In this document: in pieces, positions 17,381 through 25,153 of the stretch | How the letters are laid out: each line of letters opens with the position of its first letter | How positions within the stretch are numbered: position 1 is the first letter of the stretch | Assembly: GCF_937898475.1 (NCBI RefSeq) | Contig: NZ_CALEJS010000028.1 | Coordinates: 86,963 to 150,962 of the forward strand | Reading direction: 5' to 3' | Origin: an uncultured Chitinophaga sp. | Lineage (GTDB): Bacteria; Bacteroidota; Bacteroidia; Chitinophagales; Chitinophagaceae | Length of the DNA stretch: 64,000 nucleotides | Notes under the pieces: generated by a model | What the model saw: only the letters and a program-made list of their open reading frames with translations | What the model was told of the DNA's origin: nothing | Databases searched by the model: none | Made by a program: the position numbers and the translations under genes

Positions 17381-17388
17381 CAAAAATA
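17381..17388 (-). promoter_or_regulatory. Promoter -7 box of the NUDIX gene
   Basis: On the minus strand TATTTTTG (TAnnTTTG), separated from the ATG by only 4 bases. Confidence 0.4.
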
Positions 17389-17459
17389 TGGAGATGCGGT
17401 CTAATTCTTTTGGCAACTATTTGAAATATCTGTGAACATCGCTGCCAACTCTTTTTTAC

Positions 17460-17467
17460 TAACTTTG
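17460..17467 (+). promoter_or_regulatory. Promoter -7 box of pyrE
   Basis: TAACTTTG, a perfect TAnnTTTG box, 7 bases before the ATG at 17475; near-leaderless. Confidence 0.4.
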
Positions 17468-17474
17468 CCCCCTT

Positions 17475-18113
17475 ATGAGTAGTAACATCAGTGCAAAACA
17501 GGTAGCCGAAAAGCTGCTGCAGGTGCAGGCGGTAAAACTTCGTCCCGCTGAACCCTTTACCTGGGCCTCCGGCTGGAGATCGCCCATTTACTGCGATAAC
17601 CGCAAACTGCTGTCTTACCCTTACGTAAGAGATTATATCAAATCAGAATTGAGCAATGTTGTTTTCGAGACCTTCCCGGAAGCAGCCGTGATAGCAGGCG
17701 TAGCCACAGCAGGTATTCCGCATGGTGCCCTGGTGGCCGATCAGCTGAAGCTGCCGTTTATATATGTACGCTCCAAGCCCAAGGAGCATGGAATGGGCAA
17801 CCGTATTGAAGGCGTTTTGCAGCCGGGACAGCCGGTGGTGGTGGTGGAAGACCTGATCTCTACCGGGAAAAGCAGCCTTGAAGCAGTGCAGGCCATCCGT
17901 GAAGCGGGTGGGGAAGTAATAGGGATGGTGTCCATATTTAATTATGGCTTTGACGTAGCTGTGGAGGCATTTAAAGCCGCAGGCGTACCTTTTCACTCCC
18001 TGAGCAATTACAGCACCCTCATAGAGCTGGCCCTGGAGAAAGGCCTGGTATCGGAAGGAGACAGCGCCACCCTGCAGGACTGGCGGAGCGCTCCTGATAA
18101 ATGGGGCCGTTAA
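17475..18113 (+). CDS. pyrE: Orotate phosphoribosyltransferase
   Basis: 212 residues. PyrE makes OMP from orotate and PRPP in pyrimidine synthesis. Markers are FTWASGWRSPIYCDNRKLLS at the N-terminus, YVRSKPKEHGMGNRIEG (flexible loop), and the PRPP-binding VVVVEDLISTGKSSLEAV near residue 120. Full length. It is divergent from the NUDIX gene and followed after 47 bases by the HMA-domain gene. Confidence 0.96.
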   Translation: MSSNISAKQVAEKLLQVQAVKLRPAEPFTWASGWRSPIYCDNRKLLSYPYVRDYIKSELSNVVFETFPEAAVIAGVATAGIPHGALVADQLKLPFIYVRSKPKEHGMGNRIEGVLQPGQPVVVVEDLISTGKSSLEAVQAIREAGGEVIGMVSIFNYGFDVAVEAFKAAGVPFHSLSNYSTLIELALEKGLVSEGDSATLQDWRSAPDKWGR

Positions 18114-18160
18114 CGAACTATTTTTTACTTTAGTAACGTTTAATGTAAAACAATATTCCT

Positions 18161-18538
18161 ATGCGTATTTTGAAGCTTGTAATGGTAATGTTACTGGCCT
18201 GCATCGGTTCTGCCTTTGCACAAGGTAAAAAAGGTACCCTCGTAACGGCAAAGATCAGCACACCCAATGCCCTATGCGAACAATGTAAAGGCCGTATTGA
18301 ACGATTCCTGGACCGGGAAGAAGGGGTACAGTCCGCCAAAGTGAACTTCCATACAAAGACCACGACGGTGAAATTCTACTCTGACCGTACCAACATTGAG
18401 AACATCAAAGCCGCCATTGCCAATGTGGGGTATGATGCAGACAATGTAACTGCCAACCCGGAGTCTTATAACAGGCTGCCAACTGCCTGCAAGAAGCCGG
18501 AAGACGGTGGTACGCACCAGCTGAAAAAGAAGCCCTAA
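18161..18538 (+). CDS. Exported heavy-metal-associated (HMA) domain protein
   Basis: 125 residues: a signal peptide (MVMLLACIGSAFAQG), then one HMA domain with the metal-site pattern LCEQCKGRIERFLDREEGV (CxxC) near residues 44-47, and the partner strand AKVNFHTKTTTVKFYSD. It has a basic Pro/Lys tail. It should bind a soft metal such as copper in the periplasm, or serve as a structural relic. No transporter is adjacent. A strong terminator follows. Confidence 0.85.
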   Translation: MRILKLVMVMLLACIGSAFAQGKKGTLVTAKISTPNALCEQCKGRIERFLDREEGVQSAKVNFHTKTTTVKFYSDRTNIENIKAAIANVGYDADNVTANPESYNRLPTACKKPEDGGTHQLKKKP

Positions 18539-18561
18539 AATACTGTTGGATGTAACTTACT

Positions 18562-18593
18562 GTCCCGTTGCTGCTGCGACGGGATTTTTTTTT
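18562..18593 (+). terminator. Terminator of the HMA gene
   Basis: Stem TCCCGT (18562-18567) with ACGGGA (18579-18584), then nine T. Confidence 0.8.
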
Positions 18594-18694
18594 GTGAGGA
18601 AGTTCCCGAGTATTTAGAGTCCCCCGGATACGCGCTCAAAACCGGAAGCCTTTCTGATTTCACCCGGATGATCAGGACAGCTACGTGTATAGCG

Positions 18695-19156
18695 TTAGAA
18701 AAACTTTAAAGCCTGCCTGGTCTCACATTTAATGGGGAATGGCAGGTAAATGCCGCCTTTGCCTACTTTACAGTTGCCGGTAGCTTTGATGGTCACTTCT
18801 TTATTGCCCAGGATGGTGAGGGCATTTTTGAATACATTTTCCATACTCACTTCCAGTTTTATGGGGAAGTAAAAGGTGTCTTTTGCCGGAATCCTGATCA
18901 TGGTATCCTGGAGGGAGTGGCCCACCTGTGTATCGTCAAAAAAGAGGTCGAAGGAAGCGTCTTTCAGCTGAAGATTAAAATTGTTGGGATTATAATAAGC
19001 CAGTGTCATCTCTACGATGCTTTTGGAAAAACCGAGGCCCTGCAGGTTCACTCCTGCTACCCGTACAAATTGCAGGTCCTTCACTTTTTCACAGGAGCTG
19101 GCCAGCACCCCCCAGGTTGCCAAAAGCAGCACAATAAGATGAATACTTTTCTTCAT
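18695..19156 (-). CDS. LEA14-like lipoprotein
   Basis: 153 residues. The N-terminus MKKSIHLIVLLLATWGVLAS followed by SC is a lipoprotein signal (lipobox LASSC). The body (VEMTLAYYNPNNFNLQLKDA, then DLFFDDTQVGHS) matches the LEA type 2 (LEA14/WHy) immunoglobulin-like domain. It is probably anchored in the periplasm. Function is unknown. It is transcribed alone on the minus strand. Confidence 0.8.
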   Translation of the reverse strand: MKKSIHLIVLLLATWGVLASSCEKVKDLQFVRVAGVNLQGLGFSKSIVEMTLAYYNPNNFNLQLKDASFDLFFDDTQVGHSLQDTMIRIPAKDTFYFPIKLEVSMENVFKNALTILGNKEVTIKATGNCKVGKGGIYLPFPIKCETRQALKFF

Positions 19157-19309
19157 CTGTCAAAAATAGGAAAATTGACCGGGCCCGGGAACGAGGGCCA
19201 TTTAAATTCACAAAATCTAAACAAATGGGAAAGGCAGGGCTTTTTGTTTTGAAGCCTGATCTTCCAGCCAATTAATCCTCTATCTGAAGATTTTGATCCC
19301 GGAAACCCT

Positions 19310-19519
19310 GACCATAAATTCTGCTCATGTTAACGGACCGTCATGTGGCTTATGGTCGGTGGCATTCCAACTCATATAGGTGATACCGGGGTCTTCCATA
19401 TCGGTCCGTAATTTAGTCTTCCGTCCTTTTACCTATGTCGTCTACCTATAAGGAGGGAGGTCTTGCCAGGCTCAGGGGCAGGTGGCCGAACCGTCTCGTA
19501 TGCCGATGAACCTTCCTCC
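19310..19519. ncRNA. Candidate structured RNA, strand unresolved
   Basis: Inside the 632-base gene-free stretch 19157-19788. Stem A pairs GACCATAA (19310-19317) with TTATGGTC (19350-19357), perfect 8 bp. Stem B pairs ACGGACCG (19333-19340) with CGGTCCGT (19402-19409), perfect 8 bp; it crosses stem A, so the two form either a pseudoknot or alternatives. Stem C pairs GGAGGGAGGT (19452-19461) with ACCTTCCTCC (19510-19519), 9 of 10, and encloses a hairpin CTTGCC/GGCAGG. A weak minus-strand -7-like element (TAGGTTTTG near 19530-19538) favours minus-strand transcription. It does not match rnpB, tmRNA, SRP RNA or a riboswitch I recognise. Confidence 0.4.
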
Positions 19520-19582
19520 GTCCGTTCTGCAAAACCTATCTATCTCACATTTTACTTTAAGTAAAAAGGGCTTCAAAATCCC

Positions 19583-19614
19583 TTGAAAACCTACTAATTA
19601 GTTTAGTATTTTTG
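19583..19614 (+). promoter_or_regulatory. Promoter of the WbqC gene
   Basis: TTG at 19583-19585, a 21-base spacer, then TATTTTTG at 19607-19614. The leader is about 170 bases and includes a small ATGCT/AGCAT hairpin (19647-19665) followed by T-rich sequence, a possible attenuator. Confidence 0.6.
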
Positions 19615-19788
19615 TGTCCAGCTAAAATTTCGCTTTAATATCCAAAATGCTAAAAGTAATAGCATATTTTTTATTTTTCTATGAGCTGCTTTACAGATAC
19701 TTGTAATTAATTATTAAGTGGTTAATCGTAAATAGTTCAGCACCCGAAATCATAGGTTTTTACAGACATCACCGTAAATTTTGACATT

Positions 19789-20427
19789 ATGACAGAATCA
19801 GCTAAGAATAAAACACTGTTAATTGAATCTCAATATTTTCCGAACATTTGCTTTTATAAAACTTTAATCAAACACCACATATTACAGATAGAGAGATATG
19901 AACACTATCAGAAGCTCAGTTATCGTAACCGTTGTTATATCGCCGGGCCTAACGGTCCTATCCTTTTGAGTGTACCGCTGGCCCGTGGGAAAAACCAGCG
20001 TACGGTTATCAAGGATGTTCGTATCAGCAATGAGGAAAAATGGCAGGCCCTGCATTGGAAGACCCTGGTATCTGCTTACCGCCGCTCACCCTGGTTTGAA
20101 TATTATGAGGACGACCTGCAAAGGTTATATGAGCGGCCTTTTGATTTCCTGCTGGATTGGAACATGGCTTGTTTTGAATGGGCCGCCAAAGCGTTGGGTT
20201 ACACCTGCGAGGTGACCTTCACTGCTCAGTACGAAAAAAAGTACGATCCCGCTGCAGGCATTACCGATGCCCGTGGTGTATTGAAACCCGGCGCCCGGGG
20301 GGCAGACTGTGATACTCCGGCTTATACCCAGGTGTTCCGGGAAAGGGCTGGCTTCCTGCCCAATCTCAGCATACTGGACCTGCTCTTCTGCGAAGGCAAA
20401 CACAGCCTGGAATTGTTGAAAGTATAA
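19789..20427 (+). CDS. WbqC family protein
   Basis: 212 residues. The sequence (LLIESQYFPNICFYKTLIKH at the N-terminus, YRNRCYIAGPNGPILLSVPL, then WKTLVSAYRRSPWFEYYEDD) fits the WbqC-like family, whose members occur in polysaccharide loci and, in Bacteroidota, next to signal peptidase genes. Biochemical function is not established. It has a consensus promoter and a long leader. It is separated from speA by 247 bases that contain a 14-bp palindrome. Confidence 0.85.
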   Translation: MTESAKNKTLLIESQYFPNICFYKTLIKHHILQIERYEHYQKLSYRNRCYIAGPNGPILLSVPLARGKNQRTVIKDVRISNEEKWQALHWKTLVSAYRRSPWFEYYEDDLQRLYERPFDFLLDWNMACFEWAAKALGYTCEVTFTAQYEKKYDPAAGITDARGVLKPGARGADCDTPAYTQVFRERAGFLPNLSILDLLFCEGKHSLELLKV

Positions 20428-20439
20428 GTGATTGACATA

Positions 20440-20453
20440 CAGAGTATACTCTG
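20440..20453. repeat. Perfect 14-bp palindrome
   Basis: CAGAGTATACTCTG lies 12 bases after the WbqC stop codon. There is no T-run behind it, so it looks more like a protein-binding site than a terminator. Confidence 0.4.
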
Positions 20454-20556
20454 GCTGATTGACTGCTTAATCCATTGATTCGTAATTCTTTACTCTTATA
20501 TGACCTTTTGGGGGTAAAACGTGGAAATTTTTATCCGGGCAATAGAACAAAATATT

Positions 20557-20564
20557 TAGCTTTG
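20557..20564 (+). promoter_or_regulatory. Promoter -7 box of speA
   Basis: TAGCTTTG, a perfect TAnnTTTG box; leader about 105 bases to the ATG at 20675. Confidence 0.45.
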
Positions 20565-20674
20565 CAACCAATTTTGCTGGGTTTCGAACTGACGTAGGTG
20601 TGTAAACCAGGAGTTTTCCAGCTAGACCTGAGTTTAAATTTTATTTATAACCTAAAATTCATTCGCAGTTTTAG

Positions 20675-22072
20675 ATGAACAACACCTACACCGACCTCGT
20701 TAATCAAACCTTTGAGTTTCCTCAGGAGGGCTTTGAGGTGAAGGACGCCTATCTGGAATTTAACGGGCTGAATATTAAGGCGTTGATCGACAAATATGGC
20801 ACCCCGTTCAAGTTGACCTTCCTCCCCAAGATCGGGATGCAGATTAACAAGGCCAAGAAAATGTTCCAGGATGCCATCAAGAAGAACAGGTACGACGGCA
20901 ACTATTATTACTGCTATTGCACAAAAAGCTCTCACTTTTCCTTTATTATGGAGGAAACCCTGAAGCACGGCGTGCACATAGAAACTTCTTTCGCCTACGA
21001 TATTGATATTATCAATAAATTGTACGAACGGAAGAAGATCAATAAAGAAACCTTCATAATTTGCAACGGTTATAAAACAAAAGGGTATACCAGGGCCATT
21101 ACCCGCCTGATCAACAGCGGGTTTAAAAATGTGATCCCGGTCCTGGATAATAAAGAGGAGTTTGAAGATTACCACAAACACGTACGGTCTAAAGATCCAG
21201 TGAAGCTGGGCTTACGTATTGCGGCAGAAGAGGAACCAACTTTTGACTTTTATACCTCCAGGCTGGGCATACGCTCCCGCGACATCCTGGAGTTCTATGT
21301 GGATAAACTGAAAGGGAATGAGAAGTTCGAGCTGAAAATGCTGCACTTCTTCATGAATAAAGGTATCAAGGACGACATTTATTACTGGAGCCAGTTCAAC
21401 AGGGTGCTGAACCTGTATTGCCAGCTGAAGAAGATCTGCCCGGAACTGGATAGTATAAATATAGGAGGAGGTTTTCCCATCAAACACTCCCTTGGTTTTG
21501 ACTACGACTATAACTACATTGTTAACGAGATCGTGGCCACCATCAAGAACGTTTGCAAGAAGAACAAAGTACCCGTACCGGATATTTATACTGAATTTGG
21601 TTCTTTTACAGTAGGCGAAAGCGGTGCGGTAATCTACAGCGTGATAGGAGAGAAGATGCAGAACGACCGTGAGAACTGGTATATGATAGACAGCTCCTTC
21701 ATCACCACCCTGCCGGACACCTGGGGTATCGGGGAAAAGTTCCTGATGCTGCCTATAAATAAGTGGGACCAGGAATACCAGGAAGTGCACCTTGGCGGAC
21801 TTACCTGTGACGGATATGACTTCTATACGTCTGAAGAACATATAAACGCGGTATTCCTTCCGAAGCTGTCGAACGGCGAGCCTCTGTATATTGGCTTCTT
21901 CCACACGGGAGCCTACCAGGATCAGCTCAGCGGTTATGGCGGTATCAAGCACTGCCTCATCCCGTCACCGAAACACGTAATTGTAGGATATGACAAAAAC
22001 GGGCAGCTGAAAGACTGGCTCTATGCCAAGGAGCAAAGCGCCCAGAGTATGTTAAAGATTTTGGGTTATTAA
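20675..22072 (+). CDS. speA: Arginine decarboxylase (fold-type III, short form)
   Basis: 465 residues. A PLP enzyme of the alanine-racemase-like fold that should decarboxylate arginine to agmatine for polyamine synthesis. The PLP lysine is likely in YYCYCTKSSHFSF near residue 88, where classical enzymes have a YP(I/V)K motif. Further markers are LDSINIGGGFPIKHSLGFDY (glycine loop) and DIYTEFGSFTVGESGAVIYS. It is shorter than the E. coli-type SpeA (about 650 residues) and of a length seen in Bacteroidota. Another basic amino acid decarboxylase activity cannot be excluded. Confidence 0.85.
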   Translation: MNNTYTDLVNQTFEFPQEGFEVKDAYLEFNGLNIKALIDKYGTPFKLTFLPKIGMQINKAKKMFQDAIKKNRYDGNYYYCYCTKSSHFSFIMEETLKHGVHIETSFAYDIDIINKLYERKKINKETFIICNGYKTKGYTRAITRLINSGFKNVIPVLDNKEEFEDYHKHVRSKDPVKLGLRIAAEEEPTFDFYTSRLGIRSRDILEFYVDKLKGNEKFELKMLHFFMNKGIKDDIYYWSQFNRVLNLYCQLKKICPELDSINIGGGFPIKHSLGFDYDYNYIVNEIVATIKNVCKKNKVPVPDIYTEFGSFTVGESGAVIYSVIGEKMQNDRENWYMIDSSFITTLPDTWGIGEKFLMLPINKWDQEYQEVHLGGLTCDGYDFYTSEEHINAVFLPKLSNGEPLYIGFFHTGAYQDQLSGYGGIKHCLIPSPKHVIVGYDKNGQLKDWLYAKEQSAQSMLKILGY

Positions 22073-22096
22073 AAAAATGGGTTAGTAATCCACCTG

Positions 22097-22131
22097 AAAA
22101 CCCCTCGACTTTTCGAGGGGTTTACTTTTTT
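22097..22131 (+). terminator. Terminator of speA
   Basis: Stem AACCCCTCGA (22099-22108) with TCGAGGGGTT (22113-22122), then a T-rich run. Confidence 0.85.
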
Positions 22132-22205
22132 AATGAAGAATGAATAATTAGTGAGACAGTAATAGTGTCTCGCTGGTATTATTAGTTATTCATTACTAAT
22201 TATTT
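22132..22205. repeat. Word-repeat hairpin between convergent genes
   Basis: The left arm GAAGAATGAATAATTAGTGA and the right arm TTAGTTATTCATTACTAATT are near reverse complements, with AGACA/TGTCT inside. It lies between speA and the NTF2-like gene. Confidence 0.5.
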
Positions 22206-22676
22206 GCACGCTTTCCGCCTTGTGTCTATAAGATAAACTATCTTCCACGTTCCGTCCTGTTTCACCAGCTGAAATGAGTTTACGCCGCAATGGCTGTATT
22301 GGCCGCCCAGGTAAAATTGGTATGGCGTCCATACGGAGGCCAGGGGGCCGTCAATGGATATGTGGCCAAATTCGATCCGCTCATCCCACACGTCCGTGTG
22401 AGGAGTACCCACGGCATTAAGGAAGCGCTGCAGGGCTTCCGTCTTCACTTTTGCACCGCTGCCAGGGGGCGTGGAAATGGTTTGCAAGGTAGCGCCTGGT
22501 GCAAAGGCAGCCTTTACCATGCTGCTATCGCCCTTGCGCATGCCGTCAAACAGCAGCCCAATGGTCTTTTTCACGGCCTCTTCTTCGCCGTTCTGCAATG
22601 GTCTTGCATCCTGGGCGGGTGTGCCTGTCAGGCAGACAATAAAAACGAGTAAACGTTGTAGAGAAAGTAGCATCAT
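22200..22676 (-). CDS. NTF2-like/SnoaL family exported protein
   Basis: 158 residues with a short signal segment (LLVFIVCLTGTPAQD). The fold signature is NTF2-like: an N-terminal helix (EEEAVKKTIGLLFDGMRKGD), then MVKAAFAPGATLQTIS, and the closing strands VNSFQLVKQDGTWKIVYLID. Members include enzymes and non-enzymatic ligand-binding proteins. No partner gene is adjacent, so function is unassigned. Confidence 0.8.
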   Translation of the reverse strand: MMLLSLQRLLVFIVCLTGTPAQDARPLQNGEEEAVKKTIGLLFDGMRKGDSSMVKAAFAPGATLQTISTPPGSGAKVKTEALQRFLNAVGTPHTDVWDERIEFGHISIDGPLASVWTPYQFYLGGQYSHCGVNSFQLVKQDGTWKIVYLIDTRRKACK

Positions 22677-22842
22677 ATGATGGTAATGAACAGGTGAGGT
22701 ACAGGAGAGAAAATTACAACTTTTTGGTATTAGCAGGGTTTAGTGGGAATTCTATCTTTGTGATCTCCAAAATTCATCCGTCTTATTTTCCCCTTACCTT
22801 TTGAAATGAAGTATTCCTTAACCTATGCCATGGAATAGCTCT

Positions 22843-23706
22843 TCAGTCTACTGGGGAGCTTTTTTTATGCGGTTCACCCGCCACTTTCTGTCCGTCCTGT
22901 AACAGGTCAATAGCGGTTTCACATTGTTTTTCTATTTCAGTCAGACATGCTTCCAGCAATTCCAGGTTGCCTTCCAGGTATTTGGTCTTACCGGAGCGGG
23001 ACAGACCTTTAACCAGCATGAACTGTTTGGTGAGGTTTTGCCTGATCAGGGCGGAATGCTGCCTTTGCCGCTGTAAGGTACGCCGCCCCTCCACGATCAT
23101 TATATTATTGTAGTGCCTGCCCAGTACCCGTATCACGATAAACAGGATGGTAAAGGCCGTGAACACCGGGGCTACATCAAAGACATTGAGCGCCGAGTAA
23201 CCTGCTGCACTGAAAAGTACAATGCCCTGTGATTTTATGTAGGCTGTTAGTACCAGGTAGCCGCATAAGAGGCTGCTCAGCACGAGGGTAGTGGCCAGGT
23301 TGGTGGTAAGGTAACAGAATAATATGCCTAATATCCACGTCATGGCATACATCAGGGATATGTCCTGGTTGTTCAGGAAGGACGAAAGCATACTGATGAC
23401 CATAACATTGAGCGCCGCCAGTGTACCGGCCCACCTGGCGGATACCCGCCTTTTCAGCATCCACATACATAACAGGCTGATTGCCACAAAAAAAGGATAG
23501 ATCAGCAGTTGGATAGTGTTTTGATAGTACAGGGAGTAGAAGATTTCCGGCAGTACCAGCAGCGTGTTGAAAAGCACATAATCAAACACCAGTTTCAGAT
23601 TATAGTGCTCACGGCTGTCCTGGTTTTTCCGCAATGCCGTGCCAATCACTGCTTTTTCAGCAGTGTGATAGAGCTTACCCGCCAGTCCCCATCTGTATTT
23701 GGCCAT
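22843..23706 (-). CDS. Six-helix membrane protein with kinase-like coiled-coil tail
   Basis: 287 residues. About six hydrophobic segments lie between residues 45 and 195 (for example LVFDYVLFNTLLVLPEIFYS, LLIYPFFVAISLLCMWML, APVFTAFTILFIVIRVLG). A cytoplasmic helical tail follows (RRTLQRQRQHSALIRQNLTK, then LEGNLELLEACLTEIEKQCE). The arrangement resembles the sensor part of a membrane histidine kinase, but there is no canonical phospho-acceptor H-box and no ATPase domain, and the frame stops at residue 287. It may be a degenerate or regulatory sensor. Nothing adjacent suggests a partner. Confidence 0.7.
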   Translation of the reverse strand: MAKYRWGLAGKLYHTAEKAVIGTALRKNQDSREHYNLKLVFDYVLFNTLLVLPEIFYSLYYQNTIQLLIYPFFVAISLLCMWMLKRRVSARWAGTLAALNVMVISMLSSFLNNQDISLMYAMTWILGILFCYLTTNLATTLVLSSLLCGYLVLTAYIKSQGIVLFSAAGYSALNVFDVAPVFTAFTILFIVIRVLGRHYNNIMIVEGRRTLQRQRQHSALIRQNLTKQFMLVKGLSRSGKTKYLEGNLELLEACLTEIEKQCETAIDLLQDGQKVAGEPHKKSSPVD

Positions 23707-23798
23707 AGAGGCATATTGCTTTGGTTCAAAGGCAAATTATCATATTAAAATAGCATACCAGTTAAACGTTTGTGTCATTTATATAGGACAGAACCATA

Positions 23799-23832
23799 AA
23801 AAAAGCCCCCTGGCTTGTACCGGGAGGCTTTA
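23799..23832 (-). terminator. Terminator of the Hsp20 gene
   Basis: On the minus strand AAGCCTCCCGG pairs with the CCAGGGGGCTT arm, with two imperfect positions, followed by seven T. Confidence 0.7.
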
Positions 23833-23888
23833 CCAATCACACTAAACCTGTTAAAACCTAATCCATTTATTACCTTAAACCACACTGA

Positions 23889-24338
23889 TTATTCAACCAC
23901 AATAGATTTGGTTTTGAGCTGAGCTTCCTGTTTCTTAGACAGTTGCAGCTGCAGGATACCATTTTCATATTTTGCCTGAATCTTTTCAGCATCTACGGTT
24001 TCATCAAGGGTAAAAGAACGCTTGAAGGAACGAAAGCTGAATTCACGGCGGATGTGCTTCTGATCTTCAGATTTCTGCTCTGTTTTCTTTTCCGCGCTGA
24101 TAGTCAATACATTTTTCTCCAGGTTAATAGAGAAGTTTTCTTTAGCCAAACCGGGTACCATTACATCCAGCAGATAAGCTTCCTTGGTTTCGCGGATGTT
24201 CACCGGGGGATAGATGCCAAAGAAATCGTTGGTCAGGATATCATCCTTCAGTAAGCGGGCGGTGTTGTTAAATACTTCATCCATAATACCGCCAAATGTT
24301 TTGTGTGCAGGGTACTGATTGAATTTTACGAGTGTCAT
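23889..24338 (-). CDS. Small heat-shock protein (Hsp20/alpha-crystallin)
   Basis: 149 residues. The alpha-crystallin domain spans ~40-135: PPVNIRETKEAYLLDVMVPG, LEKNVLTISAEKKTEQKSED and YENGILQLQLSKKQ. The N-terminus MTLVKFNQYPAHKTFGGIMD is the usual Bacteroidota form, so I keep the first ATG. It is an ATP-independent holdase for unfolding proteins. It is divergent from the bacilliredoxin gene and likely stress-induced, though I see no CIRCE element in the 232-base spacer. Confidence 0.94.
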   Translation of the reverse strand: MTLVKFNQYPAHKTFGGIMDEVFNNTARLLKDDILTNDFFGIYPPVNIRETKEAYLLDVMVPGLAKENFSINLEKNVLTISAEKKTEQKSEDQKHIRREFSFRSFKRSFTLDETVDAEKIQAKYENGILQLQLSKKQEAQLKTKSIVVE

Positions 24339-24526
24339 AGCCTTATAAGTTTTTGTTTTTTATTTTTTATTTGAACACCCGTACCTGATCAAATGGAATA
24401 CCATGCCACCAAAAACGAAATATTGCCAGCTTTCATGTTAATATGTGTGCCATAATGTCGTTTTTATTTAATTCGTAATGACATAAAGTCTTTTTCCAAG
24501 TATTTTTTTTATAATTCTCTAATAAG

Positions 24527-24534
24527 TAACTTTG
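24527..24534 (+). promoter_or_regulatory. Promoter -7 box of the bacilliredoxin gene
   Basis: TAACTTTG (TAnnTTTG), with a T-tract at 24503-24510 in the -33 region. Confidence 0.4.
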
Positions 24535-24570
24535 TGAAAACAAAAACTAAAACAAAAAACTTATAGTGAT

Positions 24571-24984
24571 ATGTATCCCGCGGAATTAGTATTGCCGATG
24601 AAGGCAGAGTTAACAGACTACGGCTTTGAAGAGTTGCTGACCCCTCAGTCAGTAGACGAAACATTGAAAAAAGAAGGTACCACACTGGTAGTGATCAATT
24701 CTGTATGCGGCTGCTCCGCCGGTTCTGCCCGTCCGGGTGTGCTGATGGCAGTTGCCCACAGCGAGAAAAAACCCGACAGGCTGACAACCAGTTTTGCAGG
24801 TTTTGATATGGATGCGGTAAAACAGCTGCGTACGCATCTGCTGCCTTATCCGCCTTCTTCTCCCTCCATTGCGTTGTTTAAAGACGGGCAACTGGTGCAT
24901 TTCATTGAGCGTCACATGATCGAAGGCCGTCCGGCTCAGATGATTGCCGCTAACCTGGCAGATGCCTTTGAGCAATACTGTTAA
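24571..24984 (+). CDS. BrxA/BrxB family bacilliredoxin
   Basis: 137 residues. A thioredoxin-like protein with the family's CGC site (VVINSVCGCSAGSARPGVLM, near residues 49-51). The flanking regions (MYPAELVLPMKAELTDYGFE, SPSIALFKDGQLVHFIERHM) also fit the YphP/YqiW family. In Firmicutes these proteins remove bacillithiol from proteins; in Bacteroidota the same role is inferred. The next gene downstream is lgt, behind a word-repeat hairpin. Confidence 0.93.
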   Translation: MYPAELVLPMKAELTDYGFEELLTPQSVDETLKKEGTTLVVINSVCGCSAGSARPGVLMAVAHSEKKPDRLTTSFAGFDMDAVKQLRTHLLPYPPSSPSIALFKDGQLVHFIERHMIEGRPAQMIAANLADAFEQYC

Positions 24985-24989
24985 TAGAT

Positions 24990-25062
24990 CTTAAATTCAG
25001 ATTCCCGGGTCCCGCCCGGATCTTCATATTTTAGAATCTGGAATTTGGATTTTGGGATTTTA
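24990..25062. repeat. Word-repeat hairpin between the bacilliredoxin gene and lgt
   Basis: The left arm TTAAATTCAGATTCCCGGG and the right arm GAATCTGGAATTTGGATTTT are near reverse complements around a CCGGGTCCCGCCCGG core. It has the same architecture as the other word-repeat hairpins in this window. Confidence 0.45.
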
Positions 25063-25153
25063 TAGAGTTACTTTGGTGGTTTGATTTTCCTTTTGATTAA
25101 TTCGGCTTTGTTCATAGGAAAACTCAGATCACCAAATTTTTTTATACGCGGTT

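Noticed and set aside
19157..19788. rnpB, tmRNA, SRP RNA or a known riboswitch in the gap before the WbqC gene
   Set aside because: None of their conserved cores (for example the GAAAGTCCGG box of RNase P or the tmRNA tag frame) is present; left as an unassigned structured region.
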